DNA from: Pseudacidovorax intermedius
Lineage (GTDB): Bacteria > Pseudomonadota > Gammaproteobacteria > Burkholderiales > Burkholderiaceae_C
Assembly (NCBI RefSeq): GCF_003350475.1
Contig: NZ_QQAV01000005.1
Location: 1-64,000 of the forward strand
Reading direction: 5' to 3'
Length of the DNA: 64,000 nucleotides
Part shown: positions 42,374-50,671 of the stretch, piece after piece
How positions within the stretch are numbered: position 1 is the stretch's first letter
Layout of the letters: each line of letters begins with the position of its first letter
Notes under the pieces: generated by a model
The model's database searches: none
Seen by the model: only the letters and a program-made list of their open reading frames with translations
Told to the model about the DNA's origin: nothing
Program-made: the position numbers and the translations under genes

Positions 42374-44086
42374 TCAGCGGCCAGGCGCGATGGGCGCTTC
42401 GCTGCGCACCATCACCGCGCCCTGCGGCAGCGGGCCCACCATGCGGCGGTACTGCTGCAGCCAGCCGCGGTCATGCTGCGGCGGCGGTGGTTGCCAGGTG
42501 TCGCGCCGCTGCTGGAGTTCAGCGTCGGTGAGGTCCACGGCCAGCCGCCGCTCGTCCAGGTCGATGGTGACGAGGTCGCCGTCGCGCACCAGGCCCAGGG
42601 GACCGCCGAGGGCTGCCTCGGGCGCCACCTCGGCCACGACCAGGCCCTTGCACACCAGGCCCGAGAGATGCCCGTCGGTCAGCAGCGCCACCTGGTCGCC
42701 CAGGCCCGCGCCGTCGATGGCGAAGACCACGCGCGAAGCGCCCCCGCCCATGGCCGGCCCGCCGCGCACGCCGGCGCCGCGCATTACCACCACCTGGCCC
42801 GGCTGGATGCGGCCGTCCTTCAGCGCGGCGATGGCCTCGTCGCTGCTCCAGAAGCACAGCGCGGGGCCCGTGAAGCGCCGCACCTTGCGCTCGCCGATGC
42901 CGGCCTTGATGAGGCCCGACTCCGGCGCCAGGTTGCCGCGCAGCAGCACGATGGCGGGATGGGCGCTGACCGGCCGGTCGATGGGGCGGATCACATCGGT
43001 CTCGGCCACCTCGGCATGGCGCAGGTTGTCGGCCACCGTCGCACCGGTGACGGTGAGTGCGCCCAGGTCCAGCAGCGGTGCCAGCTGCTTCATCAGCGCG
43101 CGACAGCCGCCGGCGGCCTCGAAGGCCTCGATGGTCTGCTCGCCCACGGGGCGCACGCCGGCCAGCACCGGCGTCTTCGGGCCGAGCTGGTCGAACAGGC
43201 CGTACACATCCACGCCGCAGTCGCCTTCGGTCGCCACCGCCTGCAGATGCTTGGCGCAGTTGAGCGAGCCACCGACCGCCAGCACGGCGCGCACCGCGTT
43301 GGCGAAGGCGCCGGGCACCAGGATGTCGCGCGGCTTGAGGTCGTCCCACACCATGTGGACGATGCGGGTGCCGGCGGCGCGCACGTCCGCCATCATCTTG
43401 TCGCCCAGCGCCGCCACGGGTGCGCTGCCCGGCAGGGCCATGCCCAGCGCCTCGCAGACGATGTGCATGGAGTTGGCCGTGCCCATGCCCGAGCACACGC
43501 CCGGGCCGCGGATGGCCTCGCGGCTCATGCCCACCAGGTCGTCGACGGGCAGGTTGCCGGTCACCGCATGCATGGCGCCGATGAACACGTCCTCGATGTC
43601 GACATGCCGGCCCTGCCATTCGCCGCTGGGCTGGTAGCCGCAGGGCACCATCAGCGTCGGGATGTTGAGCCGCGCGGCGGCCATCAGCTGGCCGGGCACC
43701 GTCTTGTCGCAGGAGGTCAGGCACACCATGCCGTCGAGCTGCGCGCCTTCGACGGCCACCTCGATGTCGTTGGTCACCAGGTCGCGCGCCGCCAGCATGT
43801 AGGCGCCGCGGGCACCGGCGCCGGTGATGAAGTCGCTGGGCGCCGCGGTGCGGATCTCGAAGGGCACGCCGCCGGCGGCGCGGATCGCGTCCTTCAGCAC
43901 CTGGGCCACGCGGTCCAGGTGGCTGAAGCAGGCGGCCAGCTCGGAGGAACTGTTGACCACCGCGATCTTGGGCTTCTCGCAATCGGCCTCGGGAATGCCC
44001 AGGGCGCGCCAGTGCGCATTGCGCACCGACCAGAGGTAGGAGCCGCGCGGAAAGTTGCTGCGCAGCGGGCGTCGTCGTTCGGTCAT
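42374..44086 (-). CDS. IlvD/Edd family dehydratase in the aconitase-X locus
   Basis: Iron-sulfur dehydratase of 570 residues. Ligands are Cys53 (NSSSELAACFSHL), Cys126 (TSCDKTVPG) and Cys198 (GPGVCSGMGTANSM); TDGHLSGLVCKG replaces the SDGRxSG loop. It is a paralogue of the dehydratase at 18173 but diverged, closer to dihydroxyacid-dehydratase-like proteins of unknown substrate. It overlaps the AcnX small-subunit gene by four bases (ATGA), so dehydration here is linked to AcnX chemistry. A role in isoleucine/valine synthesis is unlikely in this context. Confidence 0.88.
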   Translation of the reverse strand: MTERRRPLRSNFPRGSYLWSVRNAHWRALGIPEADCEKPKIAVVNSSSELAACFSHLDRVAQVLKDAIRAAGGVPFEIRTAAPSDFITGAGARGAYMLAARDLVTNDIEVAVEGAQLDGMVCLTSCDKTVPGQLMAAARLNIPTLMVPCGYQPSGEWQGRHVDIEDVFIGAMHAVTGNLPVDDLVGMSREAIRGPGVCSGMGTANSMHIVCEALGMALPGSAPVAALGDKMMADVRAAGTRIVHMVWDDLKPRDILVPGAFANAVRAVLAVGGSLNCAKHLQAVATEGDCGVDVYGLFDQLGPKTPVLAGVRPVGEQTIEAFEAAGGCRALMKQLAPLLDLGALTVTGATVADNLRHAEVAETDVIRPIDRPVSAHPAIVLLRGNLAPESGLIKAGIGERKVRRFTGPALCFWSSDEAIAALKDGRIQPGQVVVMRGAGVRGGPAMGGGASRVVFAIDGAGLGDQVALLTDGHLSGLVCKGLVVAEVAPEAALGGPLGLVRDGDLVTIDLDERRLAVDLTDAELQQRRDTWQPPPPQHDRGWLQQYRRMVGPLPQGAVMVRSEAPIAPGR

Positions 44087-44562
44087 GCAGGCGGGTCTCC
44101 ATCGTGGGCGGCGGGGGGCCGCTTGAACACTTCCACCGTGCCGCGCTCGGCATCGACGCGGACGCGGTCGCCCGTCTCGATGCAGGCCAGCGGATCGCGG
44201 TCGAAGTCGGTGAGCGCGGGGGCGTGGCTGACCACCGCGCCCAGCGCCATCTTCGTGGTCATCTCGTTGAACAGGAAGGCCGCGGGCGCCGCCTTGAGCA
44301 GCCGCGCCGTGTGGAACATGGCCGACCAGCCCGAGGAGCCCTTGGCGCCCGGGAACACCAGCACCTTGCCGGCGAAGCTCTGGCCACGCAGTGCATGGCC
44401 GATCTCGATGACGGTGCCGGTGCGCGGATCGATGCCGCCCCAGCCCGAGATGCGCTCGTGCGTGACCAGCGCCTCGGCCTCGACCACGCCGCCGACCACC
44501 TTGCGGCCGTGCAGCACCAAGTCGGGCGCCGGGTTCGGTGCCGTGTCGTGACGGTCGCTCAT
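44083..44562 (-). CDS. Aconitase-X small (swivel) subunit
   Basis: Protein of 159 residues matching the AcnX swivelling domain (DUF126). It has the core ALVTHERISGWGGIDPRTGTVIEIGHALRG cut here to ISGWGGIDPRTGTVIEIGH, then GKVLVFPGAKGSSGWSAMFH, where the Ser-rich loop contacts substrate. Bacterial AcnX enzymes dehydrate cis-3-hydroxy-L-proline; in archaea the family dehydrates phosphomevalonate. It is separate from the large subunit (type with two polypeptides). The intergenic gap to that gene holds a repeat. Start at ATG 44562 gives the family length. Confidence 0.85.
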   Translation of the reverse strand: MSDRHDTAPNPAPDLVLHGRKVVGGVVEAEALVTHERISGWGGIDPRTGTVIEIGHALRGQSFAGKVLVFPGAKGSSGWSAMFHTARLLKAAPAAFLFNEMTTKMALGAVVSHAPALTDFDRDPLACIETGDRVRVDAERGTVEVFKRPPAAHDGDPPA

Positions 44563-44598
44563 GATCGAGTGGCCGCGGAGCAGGCCAAGCCAGGGCAC

Positions 44599-44690
44599 CC
44601 CAGGAACTGGCTTTGCCAGGCCTGCGGGTGCGCCCCCCTCCAAGCCGAGGGCGCGAGAGAGGGGGGAGCCGCGAAGCGGCATGGGGGGTG
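44599..44690. repeat. Dispersed hairpin repeat between the two AcnX genes
   Basis: The gap contains CCCCCCTC (44633-44640) and GAGGGGGG (44659-44666) as an eight-base inverted repeat, followed by GCCGCGAAGCGGC and another G-run. The wording resembles a repeat that I know from several Comamonadaceae genomes. It is non-coding, and no stop-start coupling is possible across it. Confidence 0.6.
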
Positions 44691-44692
44691 TT

Positions 44693-45988
44693 TCACTTCA
44701 GACCGCCTTGCCAGCGGCCGGTGCAGGCGGCCTCGATGCACTCGGCTGTGCTGCCGAACCACGCCTGCACGCCCAGGATGGCCGGCAGGTAGTGCGCCTG
44801 CTTGGCCGAGTCCAGCGCCACGGCGCGGGTGCCCGGCGGCACGGCGCGGCTCATGGCCGAGCAGCTGTCGGTCATCAGCACGCCGCCCGCCTCTTCGATG
44901 ATGCGGGTGTGGCCGCTGCGGTCGGCCAGCGCCTTGATGGCGCGCGGCGTGAAGATCCACAGCTGCACGTCGGCATGCAGGCGCCGGCCTTCCAGCAGTT
45001 GGGCGGCTTCCCAGATCTGCTCGATGGTGTAGTGCGGGCAGCCCAGCATCACGTACTGGATCTCGGCCTCGCGCGCGGTGGTGTTGAGCCGCTCGTAGGC
45101 GGCGCGACGTTCGGCCGGGCCATAGCGCAGGACCTCCATGGGCTTCTTGCCGCCCAGCGCATGTTCCAGCGTCGGCGCCTCGGGCGTGATGCCGACCAGG
45201 TGGAACAGCTCCACGCCGCCGGAGGACGCAGCCGCCGCGCCGAAGTGCTTGAGCCGCGGCAGGTTGGGCGCGCGGCCGATGTCGCCCCCGCGCCGGTGCA
45301 CCACGGGCACGCCGCTTTGCACCTGCTCGCCGATGAAGTAGCCGAGCAGGCCCCAGTCCTGCACCGATTCGACCTCCACGTCCAGCTCGACGAGGTGGGT
45401 GGCATGGCGGTTCTCGTCGCGGTGGTAGCCCCAGTCGGGGATGCGCGCGGTGAGCATGGCCGCGCCGCAGCTCTCGCGGCCTTCGGTGTTGGTGCGGGCA
45501 CCCAGCACCGAGTTGCAGTAGACGACCGCCGACGACTCCATCCAGGCGCAGTGCTCGCCGCGGGTGGGCACGTTGCCCACCTGGTAGGGCGTGCAGGTGT
45601 TCATGATCTGCGCACCCAGGCCGGCGGCATGGCGCTCGCTGCGCTCGTAGAACTGCAGGGTCTGCGTGTCGATGCCCATGCGCTCGGGCTGGCCGGGGTC
45701 GAAGCCCAGCTGCAGGTGGCTGGTGAAGACCTTGAACTTCGGGATCGGCACCACCTCCGGACTGTCCAGGCTGAATTCGGAGAACACCGCGTCCATGCCG
45801 CCGCGGGTCTGCGCGAAATCGCGCTGGAAGGGCGTGGTGGAGGTGATGGTGGCGCAGACGTTGCGCGTCTCCACCAGGCGCTCGGCCCCCAACGCTTCGC
45901 CGTACCGCACCAGCAGGTCCATGGCCTTCTGCACGGCCGGGCCATCGCGGCCGTCGTACATGGCTTTCTCTTCGTCGCTCAGGTGCAT
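44693..45988 (-). CDS. Aconitase-X large (catalytic) subunit
   Basis: Protein of 431 residues of the AcnX catalytic family (DUF521). Three cysteines likely to hold the iron-sulfur cluster are Cys132 (NTCTPYQVGN), Cys317 (LGCPHYT) and Cys376 (TDSCSAM). GEHCAWMESSAVVYCNS and VLGARTNTEGRES are family hallmarks. The N-terminus MHLSDEEKAMYDGRDGPAVQ matches relatives, so ATG 45988 is used. The closest known bacterial role is cis-3-hydroxy-L-proline dehydratase, but no proline-specific partner (ketimine reductase, racemase) is present here, so the substrate is open. Confidence 0.87.
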   Translation of the reverse strand: MHLSDEEKAMYDGRDGPAVQKAMDLLVRYGEALGAERLVETRNVCATITSTTPFQRDFAQTRGGMDAVFSEFSLDSPEVVPIPKFKVFTSHLQLGFDPGQPERMGIDTQTLQFYERSERHAAGLGAQIMNTCTPYQVGNVPTRGEHCAWMESSAVVYCNSVLGARTNTEGRESCGAAMLTARIPDWGYHRDENRHATHLVELDVEVESVQDWGLLGYFIGEQVQSGVPVVHRRGGDIGRAPNLPRLKHFGAAAASSGGVELFHLVGITPEAPTLEHALGGKKPMEVLRYGPAERRAAYERLNTTAREAEIQYVMLGCPHYTIEQIWEAAQLLEGRRLHADVQLWIFTPRAIKALADRSGHTRIIEEAGGVLMTDSCSAMSRAVPPGTRAVALDSAKQAHYLPAILGVQAWFGSTAECIEAACTGRWQGGLK

Positions 45989-46046
45989 GGGGCGGGTCCT
46001 TGTCTCGGGTCTTTTGTTGTTGTGCAGTCGTGGGGCGTGCAGGCCC

Positions 46047-46943
46047 TCAGGGCGGCGATGCAGCGTCCGCCTCCAGCGGCAGCCGCCCACCGATCTCGCG
46101 GGCGATCTGCCGGGCCAGCTCGCGCAGGCGCGGACCGACCTCTTCGCGCAGCCGCTCTTCGGTGAACACGAAGGCGGCGCCGCCGGCGTTGAGCGCCATC
46201 ACCTCGTCGCCCGGTCCGATGAGCGGCACCGACACCGAGTTGATCTCGCGGTGGAACTCGCCCAGCGACAGCGTCCAGCCGGTGCGCGAGGCCTGCGCCA
46301 GGGCCCGCTGCAGCGGCTGGGCGATGGCGTCCCACTCCGGGCCGCGCAGCAGCCGCATGGAGTCGATGAGCTGCTCGCGCGCGGCGGGCGTCAGTGCCGC
46401 CAGGTAGGCACGGCCCAGCGCCGAGTTGGGCAGCGGCGCGCGCGAGCCCACGTCCAGCCGCGGCGAGAGCATGGACGAGCGCGGCCGGCAGGCCTCGATC
46501 AGCACCATCTCCATGCCGTCGCGCACGGCCAGGTACACCGAGGCCCCGCCCTCCTCCGCCAGCGCCTGCATGTGCGGCCGGGCCACGGCGCGCACGTCCA
46601 GGCTGCCGAGGAAGACGCGCGCCAGCGACACCACGCCCGGGCCCAGCATGAAGCGGTCGGCCACGGCAGCCGGCTTGAGCATGCCGTTGGCCAGCAGCGT
46701 GGCCACGAGCCGGTTGACGGTTGGCCGGGGAATGCCGGTCATGCGCGCCATCTCGGCATGGCCCAGCACGGGCCGGTCTTCGCTGAAGCAGCGCAGCAGC
46801 GACAGGCCGCGCTCCAGCGCGCTGACGGTGTCGCCGCGTTCGGCGCGCAGGTCGGAGGAATCGGGCACGGCGGCCTTGTCGGAGGGCGTCATGGGCAGGA
46901 ATGCGGATGCGGCTGAGGAGGACCGGCCACTGTAGATCGTCAT
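46047..46943 (-). CDS. IclR family transcription regulator
   Basis: Regulator of 298 residues. The winged HTH follows SALERGLSLLRCFSE, with GHAEMARMTGIPRPTVNRLVATL, and an effector domain follows with SVYLAVRDGMEMVLIEACR and LGRAYLAALTPAAREQL. It lies between the FAD oxidoreductase and AcnX genes on the same strand, so it probably regulates this locus. The start is uncertain: ATG 46943 (19 bases after the oxidoreductase stop) or ATG 46892 (281 residues); neither has a clear ribosome site. Confidence 0.88.
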   Translation of the reverse strand: MTIYSGRSSSAASAFLPMTPSDKAAVPDSSDLRAERGDTVSALERGLSLLRCFSEDRPVLGHAEMARMTGIPRPTVNRLVATLLANGMLKPAAVADRFMLGPGVVSLARVFLGSLDVRAVARPHMQALAEEGGASVYLAVRDGMEMVLIEACRPRSSMLSPRLDVGSRAPLPNSALGRAYLAALTPAAREQLIDSMRLLRGPEWDAIAQPLQRALAQASRTGWTLSLGEFHREINSVSVPLIGPGDEVMALNAGGAAFVFTEERLREEVGPRLRELARQIAREIGGRLPLEADAASPP

Positions 46944-46962
46944 GCGCGCGCCACGCCGGTGT

Positions 46963-48417
46963 TCAGTCCGTGGTGGCGGTCTCGCCAGCCTTGGCCGCCG
47001 CACGGGCGGGCGCGCCAGGCCGCAGGTAGACGCCCTGCGCGATCAGGGCCGACTGCAGGGCGCCGATGTCCACGTCGCGCGGCGCGATGCCGCCGCGCGA
47101 GGCCAGCGCCGCCGCCACGCCCGCAGCCTGGCCGGTGATCCAGCACTGCGGGATCTCGCGCATGAAGCCGTGCGAGTTGCGGTCGCAGGAGATGTGGCGC
47201 CCGCAGGCCAGCAGCCCGTCCAGCGACTGGGGCACCAGCGCGCCATAGGGAATGGAGATGTTGGGGAACTTGGGCGACACCGCGGGCGAGACGCCGATCT
47301 CGTCCGCCAGCGGAACGCCGTCCGGCCACTGGCTGCGCAGCACGGCGCCCGTGCCCACCAGCCGGCGCGCATGGCGCACGCCGATCTGCGGCGCGCTCAG
47401 CATCAGGAAGGCGTTCTCGAAGCCGGGCGCATGGGCGCGGAAGAAGTCCAGGTGCGCGGCCATGGTGCGGTGCGAGCGCACCTCCACGGCGGTCAGGTCG
47501 TCCACGTCCAGCGCCGAGTAGCCGGTCTGCCGCGGACCCATGAAGAGCGCGATGTCGTCGCGCCAGGAGACGAAGGGCCGCTCGAACAGGCCGATGGCCT
47601 CGCGCCCCTGCGCCATGAACTGCGAGAAGGCCTCGGGCTGGCCGGCCTTGAAGTCGATCCAGCGCTTCATGTCCACGCCCCCGAAGAGCCAGGACGTGTT
47701 CATGCAGTGGTGCACGTCGGCCTCTTCGATGTCGTTGACGAAGGCGGCACCCGCCCGTGCGAAGAGGTCGCCGTCGCCAGTGGCGTCCACCACCACGTCG
47801 GCCATGATGGCCATGCGGCCTTCCTTGCTCTCGAACACCACGCCGCGCACCCGGCCGTCCTGCACGATGGGCACCGCTGCCCAGGAGTGGTAGATGAGCT
47901 TGACCTGGCGTTCGAGCACGATCTCCTGGCTCAGCAGCTTGAGCCGCTCCGGGTCCACCGTGGGCGACCAGGTGACGACACCGTGGTAGGCCGCGGTGCG
48001 CTGCGACCAGTGGGCCGCCTTGGCCGGGTCCTGCGAGCCCCAATCCTCGCGCGCCGGACCGGCCACGGCATCGGCCGGCAGGCGGTCGAACAGCTCCTCG
48101 GCAAAGCCGCGGATCACCGGCTGGCCTTCCCAGTCGGTCATGCGGTCGATCCAGATCACCAGCCCACCGGTCGACAGGCCGCCCAGGTGGTTGTAGCGCT
48201 CCAGCAGGGCCACGTCGGCACCGGCCCGTGCTGCTGCTGCGGCCGCCGCCGTGCCCGACGGGCCGCCGCCCACCACCAGCACGCCGCAGCGGTGGTAGAT
48301 GGGCACCCGGCGGCCGGGCTCGTCCCAGAAGCCATGGTCGGGCCGGACCACGCGGGCATCGCGGTCGAAGATGTCGGAGCTGAGGATGCGCTCGTCGGAG
48401 CGGACGATGGTTTTCAT
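46963..48417 (-). CDS. FAD-dependent oxidoreductase (FAD_oxidored type)
   Basis: Flavoprotein of 484 residues. The dinucleotide motif is VLVVGGGPSGTAAAAAAARA from about residue 46, then LLERYNHLGGLSTGG; VVVDATGDGDLFARAGA is the second FAD contact, and GLLACGRHISCDRNSHGFMR the C-terminal one. The family dehydrogenates or isomerises hydroxy and unsaturated acids. It is the first gene of the minus-strand AcnX operon; a dyad 30 bases upstream may be the IclR site. The electron acceptor and substrate are unknown. Confidence 0.85.
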   Translation of the reverse strand: MKTIVRSDERILSSDIFDRDARVVRPDHGFWDEPGRRVPIYHRCGVLVVGGGPSGTAAAAAAARAGADVALLERYNHLGGLSTGGLVIWIDRMTDWEGQPVIRGFAEELFDRLPADAVAGPAREDWGSQDPAKAAHWSQRTAAYHGVVTWSPTVDPERLKLLSQEIVLERQVKLIYHSWAAVPIVQDGRVRGVVFESKEGRMAIMADVVVDATGDGDLFARAGAAFVNDIEEADVHHCMNTSWLFGGVDMKRWIDFKAGQPEAFSQFMAQGREAIGLFERPFVSWRDDIALFMGPRQTGYSALDVDDLTAVEVRSHRTMAAHLDFFRAHAPGFENAFLMLSAPQIGVRHARRLVGTGAVLRSQWPDGVPLADEIGVSPAVSPKFPNISIPYGALVPQSLDGLLACGRHISCDRNSHGFMREIPQCWITGQAAGVAAALASRGGIAPRDVDIGALQSALIAQGVYLRPGAPARAAAKAGETATTD

Positions 48418-48447
48418 GGCGGCGTCGGTCAAAGTGGGTTCATTTTT

Positions 48448-48462
48448 TGGACATGAGGTCCA
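48448..48462. promoter_or_regulatory. Inverted repeat in the AcnX/Bug divergent promoter
   Basis: TGGAC-ATGAG-GTCCA, five-base arms, 31 bases before the FAD oxidoreductase start and about 100 before the divergent Bug gene. The location fits an operator for the IclR regulator of the locus. Confidence 0.5.
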
Positions 48463-48560
48463 TAAAGTCAATCAAATGACGCTGAATCGAGGGTTAACAC
48501 GGTCATTAAAAGCCGGTTATCGGAAAGATAGTCTGTGCAAAACGGAAATCCGGAGACTTC

Positions 48561-49592
48561 ATGCGACCTCGTCCCTCGCTTCCTCATGCCATGCGCCGCC
48601 GCGCGCTCGCGCGCCTGCTGGCGTTCGCGGCTGCCGTGCCGGCCCTGGCATGCCTGACGCCTTCCGCACTGGCGGCCGGCCCTGCCTTCCCGGTCGACGG
48701 CAAGCCAATCCGCATCGTGGTCGGCTTCACCGCGGGCGGCGGCACCGACGCGCAGGCGCGCATCGTGGCCAAGCACCTGGGCGAGGTGCTCGGCACGCCG
48801 GTGCTGGTGGACAACCGCCCCGGCGCCAGCACCATGCTGGCCGCCAGCGAGGTGGCGCGCGCCCTGCCCGATGGGCACACGCTGCTGTATGCGCCCTCTT
48901 CCACCATGGCGCAGAACCCCCACACCTTCGCCAAGGTGCCCTACGACCCGTTCAAGGACTTCACGCCCATCTCGCTGGGCGGTCGCGGTCCGCTGGTGCT
49001 GTCGATCAGCAGCGGCGTGCCGGCGGCCAACGTGGCCGAGCTGGTCGCCTATGTGAAGGCGCGGCCGGGCCAGACGAGCTACGCCTCCTTCGGCGCGGGT
49101 ACCTCCTCGCACATCTACGGCGAGGCCTTCGTGCGCAAGGCGGGCATCGACTCGGTGCATGTGCCCTACAAGGGCGGCTCCGACGCGGCCAAGGACCTGA
49201 TGGCCGGCCGCGTGCCCTTCATGTTCGACTCGGCCTCGTCGGCCGTCATCGCGGCCAGCAGCGGCAAGGTGCGCATCCTGGCCGTGGCGGCCGAGCAGCG
49301 CATCCCGGCCCTGCCGGATGTGCCCACGCTGTCGGAGCAGGGCTTTACCGGGCTGGACCTGCCGAGCTGGCTGGGCTTCTACGGCCCGGCGGGCATGGCG
49401 GCGCCCACCGTGCAGCGGCTCAATGCCGCGCTGGCCCAGGTGCTGGCGCTGCCGGAGGTGCGCAAGTTCTACCGCGACGGCGGGTACGAGGCGGGCGCCA
49501 ACAGCCCCGAGGCCTTTGCGCAGCTGACCCGTCGCACTTACGAGCAATGGGGCGCGATGGTGCGCCAGGTCGGCCTGCAGGCGGCCCAGTGA
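48561..49592 (+). CDS. Bug/TctC periplasmic solute receptor (5 of 7)
   Basis: Receptor of 343 residues with an N-terminal signal segment (RRRALARLLAFAAAVPALAC). Core motifs: KPIRIVVGFTAGGGTDAQAR, VLVDNRPGASTMLAASE, LPDGHTLLYAPSS and PDVPTLSEQGFTGLD. GGAG precedes the ATG. It is divergent from the AcnX operon and is followed 47 bases later by a close paralogue; the two probably arose by tandem duplication. Confidence 0.92.
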   Translation: MRPRPSLPHAMRRRALARLLAFAAAVPALACLTPSALAAGPAFPVDGKPIRIVVGFTAGGGTDAQARIVAKHLGEVLGTPVLVDNRPGASTMLAASEVARALPDGHTLLYAPSSTMAQNPHTFAKVPYDPFKDFTPISLGGRGPLVLSISSGVPAANVAELVAYVKARPGQTSYASFGAGTSSHIYGEAFVRKAGIDSVHVPYKGGSDAAKDLMAGRVPFMFDSASSAVIAASSGKVRILAVAAEQRIPALPDVPTLSEQGFTGLDLPSWLGFYGPAGMAAPTVQRLNAALAQVLALPEVRKFYRDGGYEAGANSPEAFAQLTRRTYEQWGAMVRQVGLQAAQ

Positions 49593-49639
49593 GCGCACGC
49601 ACGCCCCTGTACGCCCGACGCGATTTCCGAGGACCTTCC

Positions 49640-50653
49640 GTGAGCACGATCCCCACCCCTTCCTTCTCTCGCCGCCGCGCCCTGACAGGTCTGGCCACCG
49701 CGCTGGCGCTCTCGCCCTGGCCGGTGGTGCGGGCCGCGCCGGCGTCCTTTCCCCAGCCGGGACGCACCCTGCGCATCGTGCTGGGCCTGGCTGCCGGTGG
49801 CGCGTCGGACGCGCAGGCCCGCTTCGTCGCCAACCGGCTGCCCGATGTGCTGGGCATCCCGGTCATCGTCGAGAACCGGCCCGGCGCCAGCTTCATCCTC
49901 GCGACCGAGGAGGTGATCCGCGCCGCGCCCGACGGCTACACGCTGATGTACGCGCCCTCTTCGGTGGTGGCGCAGAACCCGCAGACGCTGGCGCAGGTGC
50001 GCTACGACCCCTTCAAGGACCTGACGCCCATCTCCCTGGGCGCGCGCGGCCCGCTGGTGCTGACGGCCCACAGCAGCCTGCCGGTGCACACTGTGCAGGA
50101 GCTGGTGGCCTATGTGCGGGCCCATCCGGGCACGGTGAGCTATGCCTCCTTCGGCGCCGGCACCTCGTCGCACATCTATGGCGAGGCCTTCTGCCGCCAG
50201 GCCGGGCTGGACGCCGTGCATGTGCCCTACAAGGGCGGTGCCGATGCGGCGCGCGACGTGCTCGCGGGCCGGGTGCAGTTCTATTTCGACGCAGCACCCA
50301 ACGCCATCCAGAACAGCGCCACCGGCAAGGTGCGCATGCTGGCGGTGGCTGCGCCCAAGCGCAGTCCGCTGCTGCCCGATGTGCCCACCATGGGCGAGCA
50401 GGGCATCACCGGCGTCGACATGCCGAGCTGGCTGGGTTTTTACGGCCCGGCCGGCATGCCGCCCGCGGTGGTCGACACCTTGAGCGCTGCGCTCGCCAAG
50501 GTGCTGTCGCAGCCGGAGACGCGCGCCTTCTTCCGCCAGGGCGCCTACGAGGCCGAGGCCTCCAGCCCGCGCGAACTGGCGGCGCTCACGCGCTCCACCT
50601 ACGACGCCTGGGGCGGGATCATTCGGCAGCTGGGGTTGGCGGTGCAGCGCTAA
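49640..50653 (+). CDS. Bug/TctC periplasmic solute receptor (6 of 7)
   Basis: Receptor of 337 residues starting at a GTG with GAGGA in front. Signal segment RRRALTGLATALALSPWPVVRA. It shares long identical stretches with the preceding gene (YASFGAGTSSHIYGEAF, VHVPYKGG, PSWLGFYGPAGM), but its ligand loops differ (FYFDAAPNAIQNSATGKV versus FMFDSASSAVIAASSGKV). Two receptors in series may widen the range of acids bound. It ends 18 bases from the convergent LacI gene. Confidence 0.91.
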   Translation: MSTIPTPSFSRRRALTGLATALALSPWPVVRAAPASFPQPGRTLRIVLGLAAGGASDAQARFVANRLPDVLGIPVIVENRPGASFILATEEVIRAAPDGYTLMYAPSSVVAQNPQTLAQVRYDPFKDLTPISLGARGPLVLTAHSSLPVHTVQELVAYVRAHPGTVSYASFGAGTSSHIYGEAFCRQAGLDAVHVPYKGGADAARDVLAGRVQFYFDAAPNAIQNSATGKVRMLAVAAPKRSPLLPDVPTMGEQGITGVDMPSWLGFYGPAGMPPAVVDTLSAALAKVLSQPETRAFFRQGAYEAEASSPRELAALTRSTYDAWGGIIRQLGLAVQR

Positions 50654-50671
50654 CTCGGCAGAAGAAGCCGC

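Noticed and set aside
42374-44086. Branched-chain amino acid dihydroxyacid dehydratase (IlvD proper)
   Set aside because: It is in a catabolic AcnX/Bug operon and its SDGRxSG loop reads TDGHLSG, unlike housekeeping IlvD.
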